The notes under the pieces were generated by a model that saw only the letters and a list, made by a program, of their open reading frames with translations, was not told where the DNA came from and ran no database searches. Positions 41,326 through 49,715 of a stretch of DNA of 64,000 bases are shown here, one piece after another. Within the stretch, counting starts at the first letter, position 1. Every line of letters starts with the position of its first letter. The stretch comes from an uncultured Actinomycetes bacterium (lineage in GTDB: Bacteria; Actinomycetota; Acidimicrobiia; Acidimicrobiales; RAAP-2), in NCBI GenBank assembly GCA_903871335.1, contig CAIQGE010000030.1, positions 62,001-126,000 on the forward strand, given 5' to 3'. A program made the translations under genes and the position numbers.

Positions 41326-42504
41326 ATGTCGCGCAGTGTCATCGTCTCTGGAGCCCGCACGCCGATTGGCAAGTTGGCCGGCGTTTTCGCCTCTCTGAGT
41401 GCCCAGGACCTTGGTGGCGTCGCCATCAAGGCCGCGCTCGAGCGCGCCGGCATCGCCCCGGAATTGGTGGACGCGGTCCTCATGGGTCAGGTCATCCAGG
41501 CCGGTCAAGGTCAGATCACGGCACGTCAGGCCGCCGTCAAGGGTGGTGTCCCGATGACCGTGAACGCGACAACGATTAACAAGGTGTGCCTCTCGGGTCT
41601 GCAGACCATCTACTTGGCGGATCTCATGATCCGCGCCGGCGAAGCCGACATCGTGATCGCCGGTGGCATGGAGTCCATGACGAATGCTCCCTACCTGCTC
41701 CCCGGAGCCCGCGCCGGTTACCGCATTGGTGACCAGAGCGTTGTCGACTCGATGATGTTCGACGGACTCACCTGCGCCTTCGACCACTGCGCGATGGGAC
41801 TGGCCACCGAGCGGTACAACGGAGGCACCATCTCGCGTGCTCGTCAGGACGAGTTCTCCGCTCGTAGTCACCAGTTGGCCGCCGCCGCCATTGCCGCCGG
41901 CAAGTTCGACGCCGAGATCGCCGGTGTCCCGGTGCCGCAGCGCAAGGGTGACCCGGTCATCGTCACGACCGACGAAGGCGTCCGCGGTGAGACCACCGCC
42001 GAGTCCCTTGGCGCCCTGCGCCCGGCGTTCGAAAAGGACGGCACGATCACTGCGGGCAATGCCTCACAGATTTCCGACGGCGGCGGCGCCATCTTGATCA
42101 TGTCCGAGGAGAAGGCCGCCGAACTGGGTCTCACGCCCATTGGTGAGCTCGTCAGCTACGGCATGGTCGCCGGTCCCGACGCCTCACTGCTCCACCAGCC
42201 GGCCAACGCCATCGCGAAGGCGGCCCACAAGGCGGGCCTCGACCCGAAGAGTTTCGACATCTACGAAATCAACGAAGCCTTCGCGGCCGTGGGCTTGGCG
42301 TCCTCGGACCAGCTCGGTCTCGATGAGTCAAAGGTGAACGTCAACGGCGGCGCGGTCGCCCTTGGACACCCGGTCGGCATGTCGGGCACGCGCCTCGCGA
42401 TCACGGCTCTCATGGAACTTCAGCGTCGCGGTGGTGGCACGGCAGCCGTCGCGCTCTGTGGTGGTGGCGGTCAGGGTGACGGCGCGATCCTGCGTACCCT
42501 CTAG
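41326..42504 (+). CDS. phaA: Acetyl-CoA C-acetyltransferase (acetoacetyl-CoA thiolase)
   Basis: 392 residues, normal thiolase. It condenses two acetyl-CoA to acetoacetyl-CoA. Cys88 in NKVCLSG is the acylated nucleophile, and His348 (ALGHPVG) and Cys378 (ALCGGGGQG) complete the set at positions matching well-studied thiolases. The start is supported by AAGGAG. It is divergent from ccr. With Hbd it feeds the route to crotonyl-CoA. Its stop shares CTAG with the convergent sixA. Confidence 0.93.
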   Translation: MSRSVIVSGARTPIGKLAGVFASLSAQDLGGVAIKAALERAGIAPELVDAVLMGQVIQAGQGQITARQAAVKGGVPMTVNATTINKVCLSGLQTIYLADLMIRAGEADIVIAGGMESMTNAPYLLPGARAGYRIGDQSVVDSMMFDGLTCAFDHCAMGLATERYNGGTISRARQDEFSARSHQLAAAAIAAGKFDAEIAGVPVPQRKGDPVIVTTDEGVRGETTAESLGALRPAFEKDGTITAGNASQISDGGGAILIMSEEKAAELGLTPIGELVSYGMVAGPDASLLHQPANAIAKAAHKAGLDPKSFDIYEINEAFAAVGLASSDQLGLDESKVNVNGGAVALGHPVGMSGTRLAITALMELQRRGGGTAAVALCGGGGQGDGAILRTL

Positions 42505-43016
42505 ACCTTCGGGATAAAGCGGTCCACAAGCTCGTAGCGCCGAAGTCCCACGGGCTCATCCTTGAGCCGGAAGACGAAGGCGCCACACAACGGATACTTA
42601 CCTTCGGCGAGTTCTTCGACGTCGGACTTGCTCAGCAAAGTGACCAGGTCGTACACGGTGGGATTGTGGGCGACGACGAGCAGTGACTCGCTAACCGGAT
42701 CGATAGCGGCGAGTTCGACCAAGACGTCGTGCGCGCTCACGTCCCGCCGTCCGTTGTAGATGAGTTCACTCGTCTCGACCGCGTGCACGAAGGGCGTACC
42801 CGCGAAAGCGAGCGCGTAGGTTTCACGCGTACGCGCGGCCGCACTCACGAGAGCGGTCGCGGGACCATACGCCCCGAGCGTCTCCGGATCACAGGCCCAC
42901 TGTCGAAGAATCTCCGCCTGCGCTCGACCTTTCTCGGTGAGAACTCGATCGAAATCATTGACGCCACCTTCAGCGGGGACGGCTTTGGCGTGACGAACCA
43001 CGGTGAGAAAGCGCAT
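42501..43016 (-). CDS. sixA: SixA-like phosphohistidine phosphatase
   Basis: 171-residue histidine-phosphatase-superfamily protein with the RHG-type motif VVRHAKA (Arg8, His9), a second arginine in SAAARTRETY and the C-terminal catalytic His in VVAHNPTVYDLV. SixA enzymes dephosphorylate phosphohistidine on signalling or PTS proteins. The partner here is unknown, and no histidine kinase is nearby. Confidence 0.82.
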   Translation of the reverse strand: MRFLTVVRHAKAVPAEGGVNDFDRVLTEKGRAQAEILRQWACDPETLGAYGPATALVSAAARTRETYALAFAGTPFVHAVETSELIYNGRRDVSAHDVLVELAAIDPVSESLLVVAHNPTVYDLVTLLSKSDVEELAEGKYPLCGAFVFRLKDEPVGLRRYELVDRFIPKV

Positions 43017-43086
43017 GCCGCCATATTGCCCTTAGTCAATCCTGAATTCCAAACGAGCAACCCTCGCTCTCGCTTAGCGTGGGGAC

Positions 43087-43980
43087 GTGCATTCCACCAT
43101 TTCGTTCTTTCAGGCCATCGTGCTCGGGTTGACCCAAGGTGTGACCGAGCTCTTCCCCATATCCAGCCTCGGCCACGGGGTCTTACTGCCCGCCCTGTTC
43201 GGGTGGCACAACTTGGTGGGGGCGGAAACCCAAAAGACTGGTTTCTACCTCGCGTTTCTCGTCGGACTCCACGTCGGGACCGCAGTCGGTCTGCTTGTGT
43301 TTTACCGTCGCACCTGGTTCAAACTGTTCGGCGGCCTCGGTCGACAGGCGAAATCGCCCGGTGGCCTGAAGCGTTTTGCCGCCCTGAATGATCCCTCCAC
43401 CGACAAGGACTACCGACTTCTCGCCCTGCTCGTGATCGGGACGATCCCCGTCGGCATTATCGGTCTGGTGTTCGAAAAGAAGCTGCGCGAGCTGTTCACG
43501 AAGCCGCTGGCCGCCGCTATCTTCCTCACCATCAATGGTGTGATCTTGCTCGGGGGCGAGTTCCTCCGCCGTCGCACGCAGACGAAGGCGACGAAGGCGT
43601 CCCTCGACACGTTGTCCTCGACCAGCGCCCTGACCGTCGGCTCGAGCCAAATTCTCGCCCTGTTCGCGGGTATTTCCCGCAGTGGTGTCACCATCGTCGC
43701 GGGCCTTCTGCGTGGTCTGGACCACGAGGATTCGGCGAACTTTGCGTTCCTTTTGGCGACGCCGGTGATCCTGCTCGCGGGCCTCTACGAACTTCCCAAA
43801 TTGCTCGGACCGACGGGCGACGGCATTCGCGTTCAGAGCGTCGTTGGAGCAGTGTTCGCCGGCGTGGCGTCGTATCTCTCCGCTCGTTTCCTCACGCGCT
43901 GGTTCCACTCCCACACGTTGTGGCCCTTTGCGATCTACTCGTTGGTCTTCGGCGCGGGGTGCGTCGCGTACTTCGCCTAA
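43087..43980 (+). CDS. uppP: Undecaprenyl-diphosphatase (BacA/UppP)
   Basis: Recycles the undecaprenyl carrier for peptidoglycan by removing one phosphate; its abundance affects bacitracin tolerance. 297 residues with about eight membrane helices. The catalytic motifs are QGVTELFPISSLGHG (usually QGxTExxPISSSGH, with Glu21 and the Ser/His) and LFAGISRSGVTI. The start is GTG. The central loop KSPGGLKRFAALNDPSTDKDY is longer than in E. coli. It abuts the convergent recR with no gap. Confidence 0.92.
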   Translation: MHSTISFFQAIVLGLTQGVTELFPISSLGHGVLLPALFGWHNLVGAETQKTGFYLAFLVGLHVGTAVGLLVFYRRTWFKLFGGLGRQAKSPGGLKRFAALNDPSTDKDYRLLALLVIGTIPVGIIGLVFEKKLRELFTKPLAAAIFLTINGVILLGGEFLRRRTQTKATKASLDTLSSTSALTVGSSQILALFAGISRSGVTIVAGLLRGLDHEDSANFAFLLATPVILLAGLYELPKLLGPTGDGIRVQSVVGAVFAGVASYLSARFLTRWFHSHTLWPFAIYSLVFGAGCVAYFA

Positions 43981-44583
43981 CTACGCGCTGAGCAAGCGAC
44001 GACCGTCAATCGCTCGTCCGAGCGTCAGGTCGTCAGTGAATTCCAAATCTCCACCCACCGGCAGTCCGCTGGCGGGTTGCGAGAAAACTAGTCCGGGAAT
44101 CTGCAACAACTTGGTGAGATACAGCGTGGTCGCTTCGCCTTCGACCGTCGGGTTGAGACAGAAGATCACCTCGGTGACCTCACCGTGGAGTCGGGCCACG
44201 AGCTCTTTGATCTTGAGCCGATCCGGTGTGACGCCCTCGAGAGGATTGAGGACACCGTGCAGCACGTGGTAGGTCCCGTGAAAGGCCCCCGAACGTTCCA
44301 CGGCCGCAACGTCACGAGGATCTTCCACCACGCAAATGATGGACGGGTCACGTCGCGTGTCAGCGCAGATGGGACACAGACCGCCGGTCTCGGCCACGTT
44401 GCAACAGTTTTCGCAAAAGGACAACTTGGTCTTCATGTCCGCCAATGCTTCGGACAGTCGTGTGACGTCCTCAGTCGGCTGACGCATGAGCCAAAAGGCA
44501 ATGCGCTGTGCCGACTTCGGTCCCACGCCCGGGAATCGACCAAGTTCATCAACGACGGCTTGGAGCGAGGGTGGATAGTTCAT
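43981..44583 (-). CDS. recR: Recombination mediator RecR
   Basis: 200 residues, acting with RecO/RecF to load RecA at gaps. It has an N-terminal helix-hairpin-helix (RFPGVGPKSAQRIAFWL), a Cys4 zinc finger (CENC at 57-60 and CPIC at 70-73), and a Toprim domain (VVEDPRDVAAVERSG, FCLNPTVEGEATTLYL). It overlaps dnaX by 4 nt. The ybaB gene that usually sits between dnaX and recR is absent here. Confidence 0.96.
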   Translation of the reverse strand: MNYPPSLQAVVDELGRFPGVGPKSAQRIAFWLMRQPTEDVTRLSEALADMKTKLSFCENCCNVAETGGLCPICADTRRDPSIICVVEDPRDVAAVERSGAFHGTYHVLHGVLNPLEGVTPDRLKIKELVARLHGEVTEVIFCLNPTVEGEATTLYLTKLLQIPGLVFSQPASGLPVGGDLEFTDDLTLGRAIDGRRLLSA

Positions 44584-46355
44584 TCGACTTCCTCTGCGCC
44601 GGGGAACGCTTCAGAGATCAGCATCGACGCCACCGACGTCGCGTTCAGATCGTCACTTTCGGCGATCTCTTCATCGTTCATATCGACGACATCCTCGTCG
44701 CGAGACGGCGCGGGACGAGGAGGAGGTGCCGTCGGATCGGCGATGGCGGTCCCACCTCGCTCCATCGACACGTCGACGATCCACGACACTTGCATCGTTT
44801 GGCGAAACTCGTGCTCGAGCGCGCTACGTAGACCACTTTGGATCTTGTCGCTGCTGGCTCGCATCGCCTCGCTGGGGACGGCGATGGTCAAGGTGCTGCC
44901 CGCGAAGGAGCGCACTTGTGAAGTGGCGAGGAAAATGGAGGCACTACGCGACAGGCGAGGAACGACGCGGGTCAAGAATCGCTCGGCGACCTCGTCGAAG
45001 GAAAGATCGTCACTCGACGTCTCGGCCGGCTCGGGCGTTGTGACGACGGGGGCAGGTTCGGGTGCGGATGGTTGTTCGGTGACGGGTGTGTCTTTTGTCG
45101 CCGGTGCCGTGTTCGCGATCTCACGCCGCGCCGCGGACGCGGGAGTGGACTGCGCCTTCGCGGCGGGCCGAGCGAGATTCGTAATGGGTTCGCGTGGCGC
45201 CGGTGGCGCCGCGGGTGCGGGAGCAATCGCGCCTTGAGCAACCGATCGCTCCAAGCGGGTGAGGCGTTCGTCGAGCGCGGACACGGAGTCATCCAGCTCG
45301 GGGCGTGATAGTCGCACGAGGGCGACTTCCAACATGATTGACGGCACCGGGGACGACTTCATTTCTCGCAAGGTCCGCCCAACGGTCTCGAGCGAGCGAA
45401 CGGTGCGTGGCAAACCCAACTGACGTCCCCATTCGGTCAACCGCTCGCGGTCCACGTCCAGAGCATCGGAGACTTCGGGGGCTACGAGCAACAAGAAAAT
45501 TTGACGCAACTCGCCGGCGAAGGATTCCGCCAACTGTTCCGCGTCCCAACCCAGACGGGCCAATTCTGACAGTGCCGTCAACGTCTGAACCGCATCGGCG
45601 TTCACGAGAGTGCCCAAAAGATCGTCAAAGGGCGGGGTGGCGTCGCCGAGCGACCCGGTCGCGAGAACTTGATCGAGGGCGCTCAGTGCGTCACGAGCAG
45701 ACCCTCGACCCATCCGCACCGCCGCCGCCAGAGTTTCGTCGTCGAGATCGAGGTGCGCGGCGTCACGCACCTCGCCCAAAAGGTTCTGGAGAGTTTCGGC
45801 CGACAAGAGTCGGAATTCCAGATGCTGCGTGCGCGACCTGATGGTGGCCACCACCTTGTGCGGATCGGTCGTCGCCAAGACGAAGACCACGTGCGGCGGA
45901 GGTTCTTCCAGCGTCTTGAGGAACGCCGCTTCGGCGGCCTTCGACAGCATGTGAACCTCGTCGACGATGTAGACCTTCCAGCGTCCCGGCGTCCCGTGCC
46001 ACGCTCCGGCAATGATCTCGCGAATGTCGTCGACGCCGTTATTAGACGCCGCGTCGAGTTCGACGACGTCCAACGAGGTGCCGCGGGTGATGGCAATACA
46101 GCTACTGCAGCGATTGCAGGCGTCGCCGTCCTCGGGGTTTTCGCAGTTGAGGGCCTTGGCCAAGATCCGTGCGGTCGTGGTCTTTCCGGTGCCGCGCGGA
46201 CCACTGAAGAGGTAGGCGTGGACGACGCGGTCATTCGACACGGCCCCCTGAAGGGCGCGCACAATGTGCTCTTGACCCCTCATCTCGGAGAATCGACCGG
46301 GTCGGAACCGTCGGTACAAAGAGGCGACGTTTTCGTTGGCGACGCGATCACTCAT
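44580..46355 (-). CDS. dnaX: DNA polymerase III subunit gamma/tau
   Basis: Clamp-loader ATPase (591 aa). Walker A GPRGTGKT at 52-59, zinc module Cys71, Cys80, Cys83 and Cys86, Walker B VDEVHML near 131-137, sensor 1 VLATTDPHKV and sensor 2 GSARDALSALDQ are all seen. A Pro/Ala-rich linker (about 390-450) leads to the tau C-terminal domain. Whether a shorter gamma form is made by frameshifting was not evident. Co-transcribed with recR; SRP RNA and tRNA-Ser lie upstream. Confidence 0.96.
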   Translation of the reverse strand: MSDRVANENVASLYRRFRPGRFSEMRGQEHIVRALQGAVSNDRVVHAYLFSGPRGTGKTTTARILAKALNCENPEDGDACNRCSSCIAITRGTSLDVVELDAASNNGVDDIREIIAGAWHGTPGRWKVYIVDEVHMLSKAAEAAFLKTLEEPPPHVVFVLATTDPHKVVATIRSRTQHLEFRLLSAETLQNLLGEVRDAAHLDLDDETLAAAVRMGRGSARDALSALDQVLATGSLGDATPPFDDLLGTLVNADAVQTLTALSELARLGWDAEQLAESFAGELRQIFLLLVAPEVSDALDVDRERLTEWGRQLGLPRTVRSLETVGRTLREMKSSPVPSIMLEVALVRLSRPELDDSVSALDERLTRLERSVAQGAIAPAPAAPPAPREPITNLARPAAKAQSTPASAARREIANTAPATKDTPVTEQPSAPEPAPVVTTPEPAETSSDDLSFDEVAERFLTRVVPRLSRSASIFLATSQVRSFAGSTLTIAVPSEAMRASSDKIQSGLRSALEHEFRQTMQVSWIVDVSMERGGTAIADPTAPPPRPAPSRDEDVVDMNDEEIAESDDLNATSVASMLISEAFPGAEEVE

Positions 46356-46381
46356 GGCGCGATGCTACCGGCGCACTGTGA

Positions 46382-46519
46382 GACGCCGAGGTCCACAGCG
46401 ATGGCCAGGCTATCCGCGGCACCCGTCACAACCTGCTGAGAGCTGCTGGCTTCCGCCCCTGACTCGGTTCACAAGCGGACGTCGCGCGGGACCCGACCAC
46501 CGCTGTGGACCTCGGCGTC
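46382..46519 (-). ncRNA. ffs: Signal recognition particle RNA (small bacterial type)
   Basis: The ends 46382-46400 and 46501-46519 are perfectly complementary over 19 nt, forming a rod. Read on the minus strand, the apical part is GTCAGGGGC-GGAA-GCCAGCAGC, the helix-8 GGAA tetraloop with the conserved UCAGG and AGCAG internal-loop sides that bind Ffh. It is next to dnaX, as in many actinobacteria. A promoter candidate sits immediately upstream, so the mature 5' end may be a few nt inside. Confidence 0.9.
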
Positions 46520-46522
46520 AGA

Positions 46523-46551
46523 ACTTTACCCGTGCGAGGGGGGGTCGCCAA
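46523..46551 (-). promoter_or_regulatory. Promoter candidate of SRP RNA
   Basis: Minus-strand -35 TTGGCG (46551-46546) and -10 TAAAGT (46528-46523), with a 17-nt spacer. The start site would fall at about 46516-46518, coinciding with the first base pairs of the SRP RNA rod. Confidence 0.6.
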
Positions 46552-46597
46552 CTCGGGTAGCCTCGCTCCCGGTGTTCGTCGCGAGACGAAGACTCCT

Positions 46598-46685
46598 GGA
46601 GGAGTGCGAGAGCGGCCGAATCGGCACGATTGGAAATCGTGTGTGGGGAAACTCACCGTGGGTTCAAATCCCACCTCCTCCGCCA
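46598..46685 (+). tRNA. tRNA-Ser (GGA anticodon)
   Basis: Class II tRNA with acceptor GGAGGAG/CTCCTCC, anticodon arm CACGA-TTGGAAA-TCGTG (GGA), a long variable arm, T-loop TTCAAAT, discriminator G and an encoded CCA. The accessory island begins only a few nt after its 3' end, so the tRNA is the probable landmark for integration. Confidence 0.97.
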
Positions 46686-46690
46686 CCAGG

Positions 46691-46703
46691 CAAATACAGA
46701 AGT
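46691..46703 (+). repeat. Left 13-bp inverted repeat of the island
   Basis: CAAATACAGAAGT. The surrounding CGCCACnnGGCAAATACAGAAnTAG and following TTCGGA and CAAAAGTCCG blocks recur in direct orientation at 53289-53339, marking this as the left end of an element present twice. Confidence 0.6.
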
Positions 46704-46823
46704 AGACGGTTCGGAGATACAAAAGTCCGAATCTGATCAATTTCCGCGAGTTCGATGGGTTGGATCTCCAACTTCGTCGAGTGAGCGCGGTGCAGTGGTG
46801 CCGTTGTAGGTGTCGAAGACGTG

Positions 46824-46865
46824 AAAGAACCCCGCTGGGCCGTGAAAGGTCCAGCGGGGTTCTTT
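46824..46865. terminator. 15-bp hairpin between tRNA-Ser and the transposase
   Basis: Perfect arms 46824-46838 and 46851-46865 (AAAGAACCCCGCTGG and its complement) with a 12-nt loop, followed on the plus strand by GTTTC. It can terminate the transposase transcript (minus) and any tRNA-Ser read-through (plus). The loop GGCCGTGAAAGGTCC recurs nearly unchanged in the second copy at 53431-53470. Confidence 0.7.
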
Positions 46866-46887
46866 GTTTCTTGGGAGCGAGAGGTCG

Positions 46888-48480
46888 CTAGGTCGTCAGA
46901 GGGTGCAGCACGACGAGCTGGCCGTTGACGGTGTGCGTAATGCGCGTCAAACGGTGGTGGTAGGGCTCGCGCTTGACCAGCTTGCGCTTGCGGACCTTGG
47001 GAAGAGGACCGCTGAATCGGTCCCACGCGATTGCGAAGCGTCGGTTAGTTGTTGCTACAGCCGCGGCCACCATCAGGCCGGTCTTGACGATGCCGCGCAT
47101 ACGAACCTTGCCGCGCGCGAAACCAGCGACCGACTCGTCCTTCAGGGCGCCGAAGTGCGGCTCGACGCCGGTGCCACGACGCGAGTAGCTCTTGCGCCAG
47201 GCGGTGGATCCGTAGACGTCGCGCTGGTAGAGCGGCACATCGGTCGCCAGGTCAAAGGTCTTGTAGCGCGTGGCGCACACCGAGTGCGCGAGCACGATCT
47301 TCGGGTGCGTGTTGATGGGCAAGATGCCCGGACGGGGTGTGACCTTTGGGGGCTGGAGGGCGCACGAGAGTTTGCCGGCGGCTCCGGGGCACTGCATCAC
47401 GAGGCGAAGATCGACGCCGATCTTGCCGTGCGGCACCATGGCGTAGATCTCGCGCAGGGCGATCTTCTTTTCGTACTCGGCAATTTCTGACGGGTTGGGG
47501 CGATAGATGTTCGTGCCCTTGGAACGAGGGGGCTGCAAGTTGCGGAGGTTCTTCGGGATTGAGGGCGAGTAGGGGCGCCCGTCAATGATGATCGCCCCGT
47601 GGACGGTCTTGCTCGTTCCGATCTGGTTCTCGCGCAGGTCAAAGACGGGCTCGCCGCCGAGGACACGAACGGGGAGCACGAAGGCCTGGCCATCGTTTGA
47701 CGAGGTGTAGCCACGGTCCACGAGAACGTCGCCGAGTTCGCCCTGGCGCGCTTTGACTTCGACGAGAGCCGAGAGCGCCACCTGGCGGGGGTCGGACTTC
47801 GAGGTGGGGCGAAAGCGTGCCGCCTTGGCGGCCTTCGGGACTGCCGGGCCACCAATGTCAGCGACCGCGGTGGCGAGCGTCAGCTCGTAGCCAAAGAAGG
47901 GCTTCTTATTGTCCTCGTTCTTGCTCGGGCGCACGCCGGCATCGACATCGGTGACCTTCTTCACGCGTGTGTAGCGCCCAGCGACCCTCTCGTACACGGA
48001 CTGGGTGCGCGCCCAGGTCGCAATGTCCGAGCCGTCAATGGCCACCGAGAGCGAATCCCCCGACGCTTCGTGACAGCCGGCAGTAGCAATGGCCGAGAAG
48101 ATGGCGTCGAAGTCCTGGTAGCGCTCGGCGTCGTCCAGCGTGGTGTTGTTGATTCGAGGGCGCAGCGAACTGTCAATGCGCGAGATGAGGTACTGCACCT
48201 GGCGCCAGGTGATGGTGTGGCCGTAGATACCAAGGGTGCGCTTGGTAGAGGCCGACAGGCCATTCAAAATGGCGGGGATTTCTTGAATGAAGTAGTCGCC
48301 ACTAATCGACGCCAGATGAATACCAACGAGCAGAGCGCGTGCGGTGAGGACTCGAGGGCGTCCCTTGCGCTTGCTCGCGAGCTGCAACATACGGTCGATG
48401 TGTTCGTAGGCCTTGGCCGCGTCGACCAGGGCGAGAATTTCCGTCTCGACGACGGCGAGTTCGGCGGAGTTCAAGATCAT
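46888..48480 (-). CDS. DDE-type transposase
   Basis: 530 residues. A DDE triad is suggested by Asp149 (VAIDGSD), Asp255 (DVLVDRGYTS) and Glu440 (SRRGTGVEPHFGALKDE), the last resembling the E-signature of IS4/IS5/IS1182-type enzymes. The N-terminal 100 residues are helical with a probable helix-turn-helix (LSASTKRTLGIYGHTITWRQ). The family was not pinned down. Its start overlaps the stop of the recombinase-like gene by 4 nt, so both are coupled. A truncated relative of its C-terminus lies at 53496-53590. Confidence 0.75.
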   Translation of the reverse strand: MILNSAELAVVETEILALVDAAKAYEHIDRMLQLASKRKGRPRVLTARALLVGIHLASISGDYFIQEIPAILNGLSASTKRTLGIYGHTITWRQVQYLISRIDSSLRPRINNTTLDDAERYQDFDAIFSAIATAGCHEASGDSLSVAIDGSDIATWARTQSVYERVAGRYTRVKKVTDVDAGVRPSKNEDNKKPFFGYELTLATAVADIGGPAVPKAAKAARFRPTSKSDPRQVALSALVEVKARQGELGDVLVDRGYTSSNDGQAFVLPVRVLGGEPVFDLRENQIGTSKTVHGAIIIDGRPYSPSIPKNLRNLQPPRSKGTNIYRPNPSEIAEYEKKIALREIYAMVPHGKIGVDLRLVMQCPGAAGKLSCALQPPKVTPRPGILPINTHPKIVLAHSVCATRYKTFDLATDVPLYQRDVYGSTAWRKSYSRRGTGVEPHFGALKDESVAGFARGKVRMRGIVKTGLMVAAAVATTNRRFAIAWDRFSGPLPKVRKRKLVKREPYHHRLTRITHTVNGQLVVLHPLTT

Positions 48481-49466
48481 TGCTTGTCCTTGTTGCTAGT
48501 GGCGCAGGTGCGCACGATTTCGAGGTGGGTGAGATAGCCGTCGAAGGCTTCAGCACTTTGGAGGCCCGACCAGGCCAAAAGCTCAAGGAGGCCGGTGCCC
48601 TCGTTGAGCTGGGCGCAGATGTAGGCGGCGCGGAGTTGGTCGACAAAGAGCGTCGGGACACCCGGCATAGAGCTCAACCACTCGCGCGACTTTTCGACCA
48701 CGCGGTCGGCGGAGAGTTGACCGCGCAACTGACCGCTCGGGCGAGCCGCCGCGAGTTCGAGCAGGGGCTCGATGAAGTCGACGCGCACCTTGGCGCAACG
48801 TCCATCGGCGGCGACGAAGAGCTCGGCGTCGTGGTAGTGGAGGCTGTCTGCCGTCACGAAGGCGGCTGCCTGGCGAACAATGCCGCAGCCAGCACCGAGA
48901 AGCAACACGGCGGTGGCGCTGAGGCGACGGTTCTCGGTCGAGAGGCTTTCGGCGGCGCGCAGCAGCGCGGCGATCTCGTTGTCCGTGTAGGGGGTCGTGT
49001 ACGAAGGACGAGGCGTGCCGACGGGCATCGCGTCGTCGACGGAGTAGCCGTGCTCTTTTGCGAGGCGAACCAAACGACCGAGGTCGTTGCGCGAGAGCTT
49101 GGTGGCCTTGGCGTAGGCGGTGAGTACATCGAGGCGAAGCACGAACGACACGTCGAGGTCTTGGCCCCGCGCGTTGATGTACATCGCGAGGCGAACGAGC
49201 GCGCGCAGAAACGATACGAGTGAACCAGCCGACAGGTGGTTGAGCGGGGCGATGGCTTCGAGAACGCAGGGACGAATGACAGCCCACTCGTCGGGCGAGA
49301 CGATGGCGGGGCGACCCTTGGCGGGGTTGTAGCGCTCGGGGTAGGGGACCGAGGCGGGAGTATTGGGTGACTTCATGAGGCTTAGGGTGTCAATACTCAA
49401 CCGACGCGCAATCCCCGTCACGGTTTCCCCCGCTTCGCCGGCTGTGGGGGTCTTCGAGGACTTCAT
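48477..49466 (-). CDS. Degenerate tyrosine-recombinase-like protein
   Basis: 329 residues from the first ATG; a second ATG at 49376 gives 299. The C-terminal half resembles phage integrases in layout: YTDNEIAALLRAAESL, then a core helix with Arg198 (GCGIVRQAAAF), DQLRAAYICAQLNEG (276-290) at the HxxR position, and ELLAWSGLQSAEAFDGYL with Trp299 and Tyr311 at the His/Trp and Tyr positions. The first His of HxLR is Asp, so activity is uncertain. It overlaps the transposase by 4 nt and may target or regulate it. I do not know a named family. Confidence 0.5.
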   Translation of the reverse strand: MKSSKTPTAGEAGETVTGIARRLSIDTLSLMKSPNTPASVPYPERYNPAKGRPAIVSPDEWAVIRPCVLEAIAPLNHLSAGSLVSFLRALVRLAMYINARGQDLDVSFVLRLDVLTAYAKATKLSRNDLGRLVRLAKEHGYSVDDAMPVGTPRPSYTTPYTDNEIAALLRAAESLSTENRRLSATAVLLLGAGCGIVRQAAAFVTADSLHYHDAELFVAADGRCAKVRVDFIEPLLELAAARPSGQLRGQLSADRVVEKSREWLSSMPGVPTLFVDQLRAAYICAQLNEGTGLLELLAWSGLQSAEAFDGYLTHLEIVRTCATSNKDKQ

Positions 49467-49660
49467 GGATTCATGGTGTCCGTCATCAGCACCCGGGCAC
49501 TTACCGGGGATCGCCTTGGTTCAGCGCTCACGGACTCGTCTTCTCTGAACAGCTACGCGTACCCCGGGGATCGTTGGTCATTCTCAACGTGGAGCCCACG
49601 TAGAGACCCATCGCCATAGTCGATTCGTGTCACTGCCGTTGTTAGTTTTGGATGCAGGCA

Positions 49661-49697
49661 TTGGCACGGTTGAGCGTGACCATATAGATGCGCTCAA
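49661..49697 (+). promoter_or_regulatory. Promoter with operator-like inverted repeat upstream of the methyltransferase
   Basis: -35 TTGGCA (49661-49666) and -10 TATAGA (49683-49688), spacer 16 nt, 28 nt before the methyltransferase ATG. TTGAGCG (49670-49676) and CGCTCAA (49691-49697) form a 7-bp inverted repeat with 14 nt between, exactly bracketing the -10. That is a suitable place for autorepression. The rest of the 249-nt gap (49467-49660) shows only minor stems. Confidence 0.5.
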
Positions 49698-49715
49698 TCA
49701 CGAGGAAGGATCAAG

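Noticed and set aside
39898-41871. An N-terminally extended 657-residue version of Ccr
   Set aside because: The extra 212 residues run antisense through the phaA start and promoter; family alignment begins at the ATG at 41235.
49467-49660. A possible extra small gene between the recombinase-like gene and the methyltransferase promoter
   Set aside because: Only short frames without ribosome sites or recognisable features; a short stem such as ACGTGG-AGC-CCACGT is not enough to call a feature.
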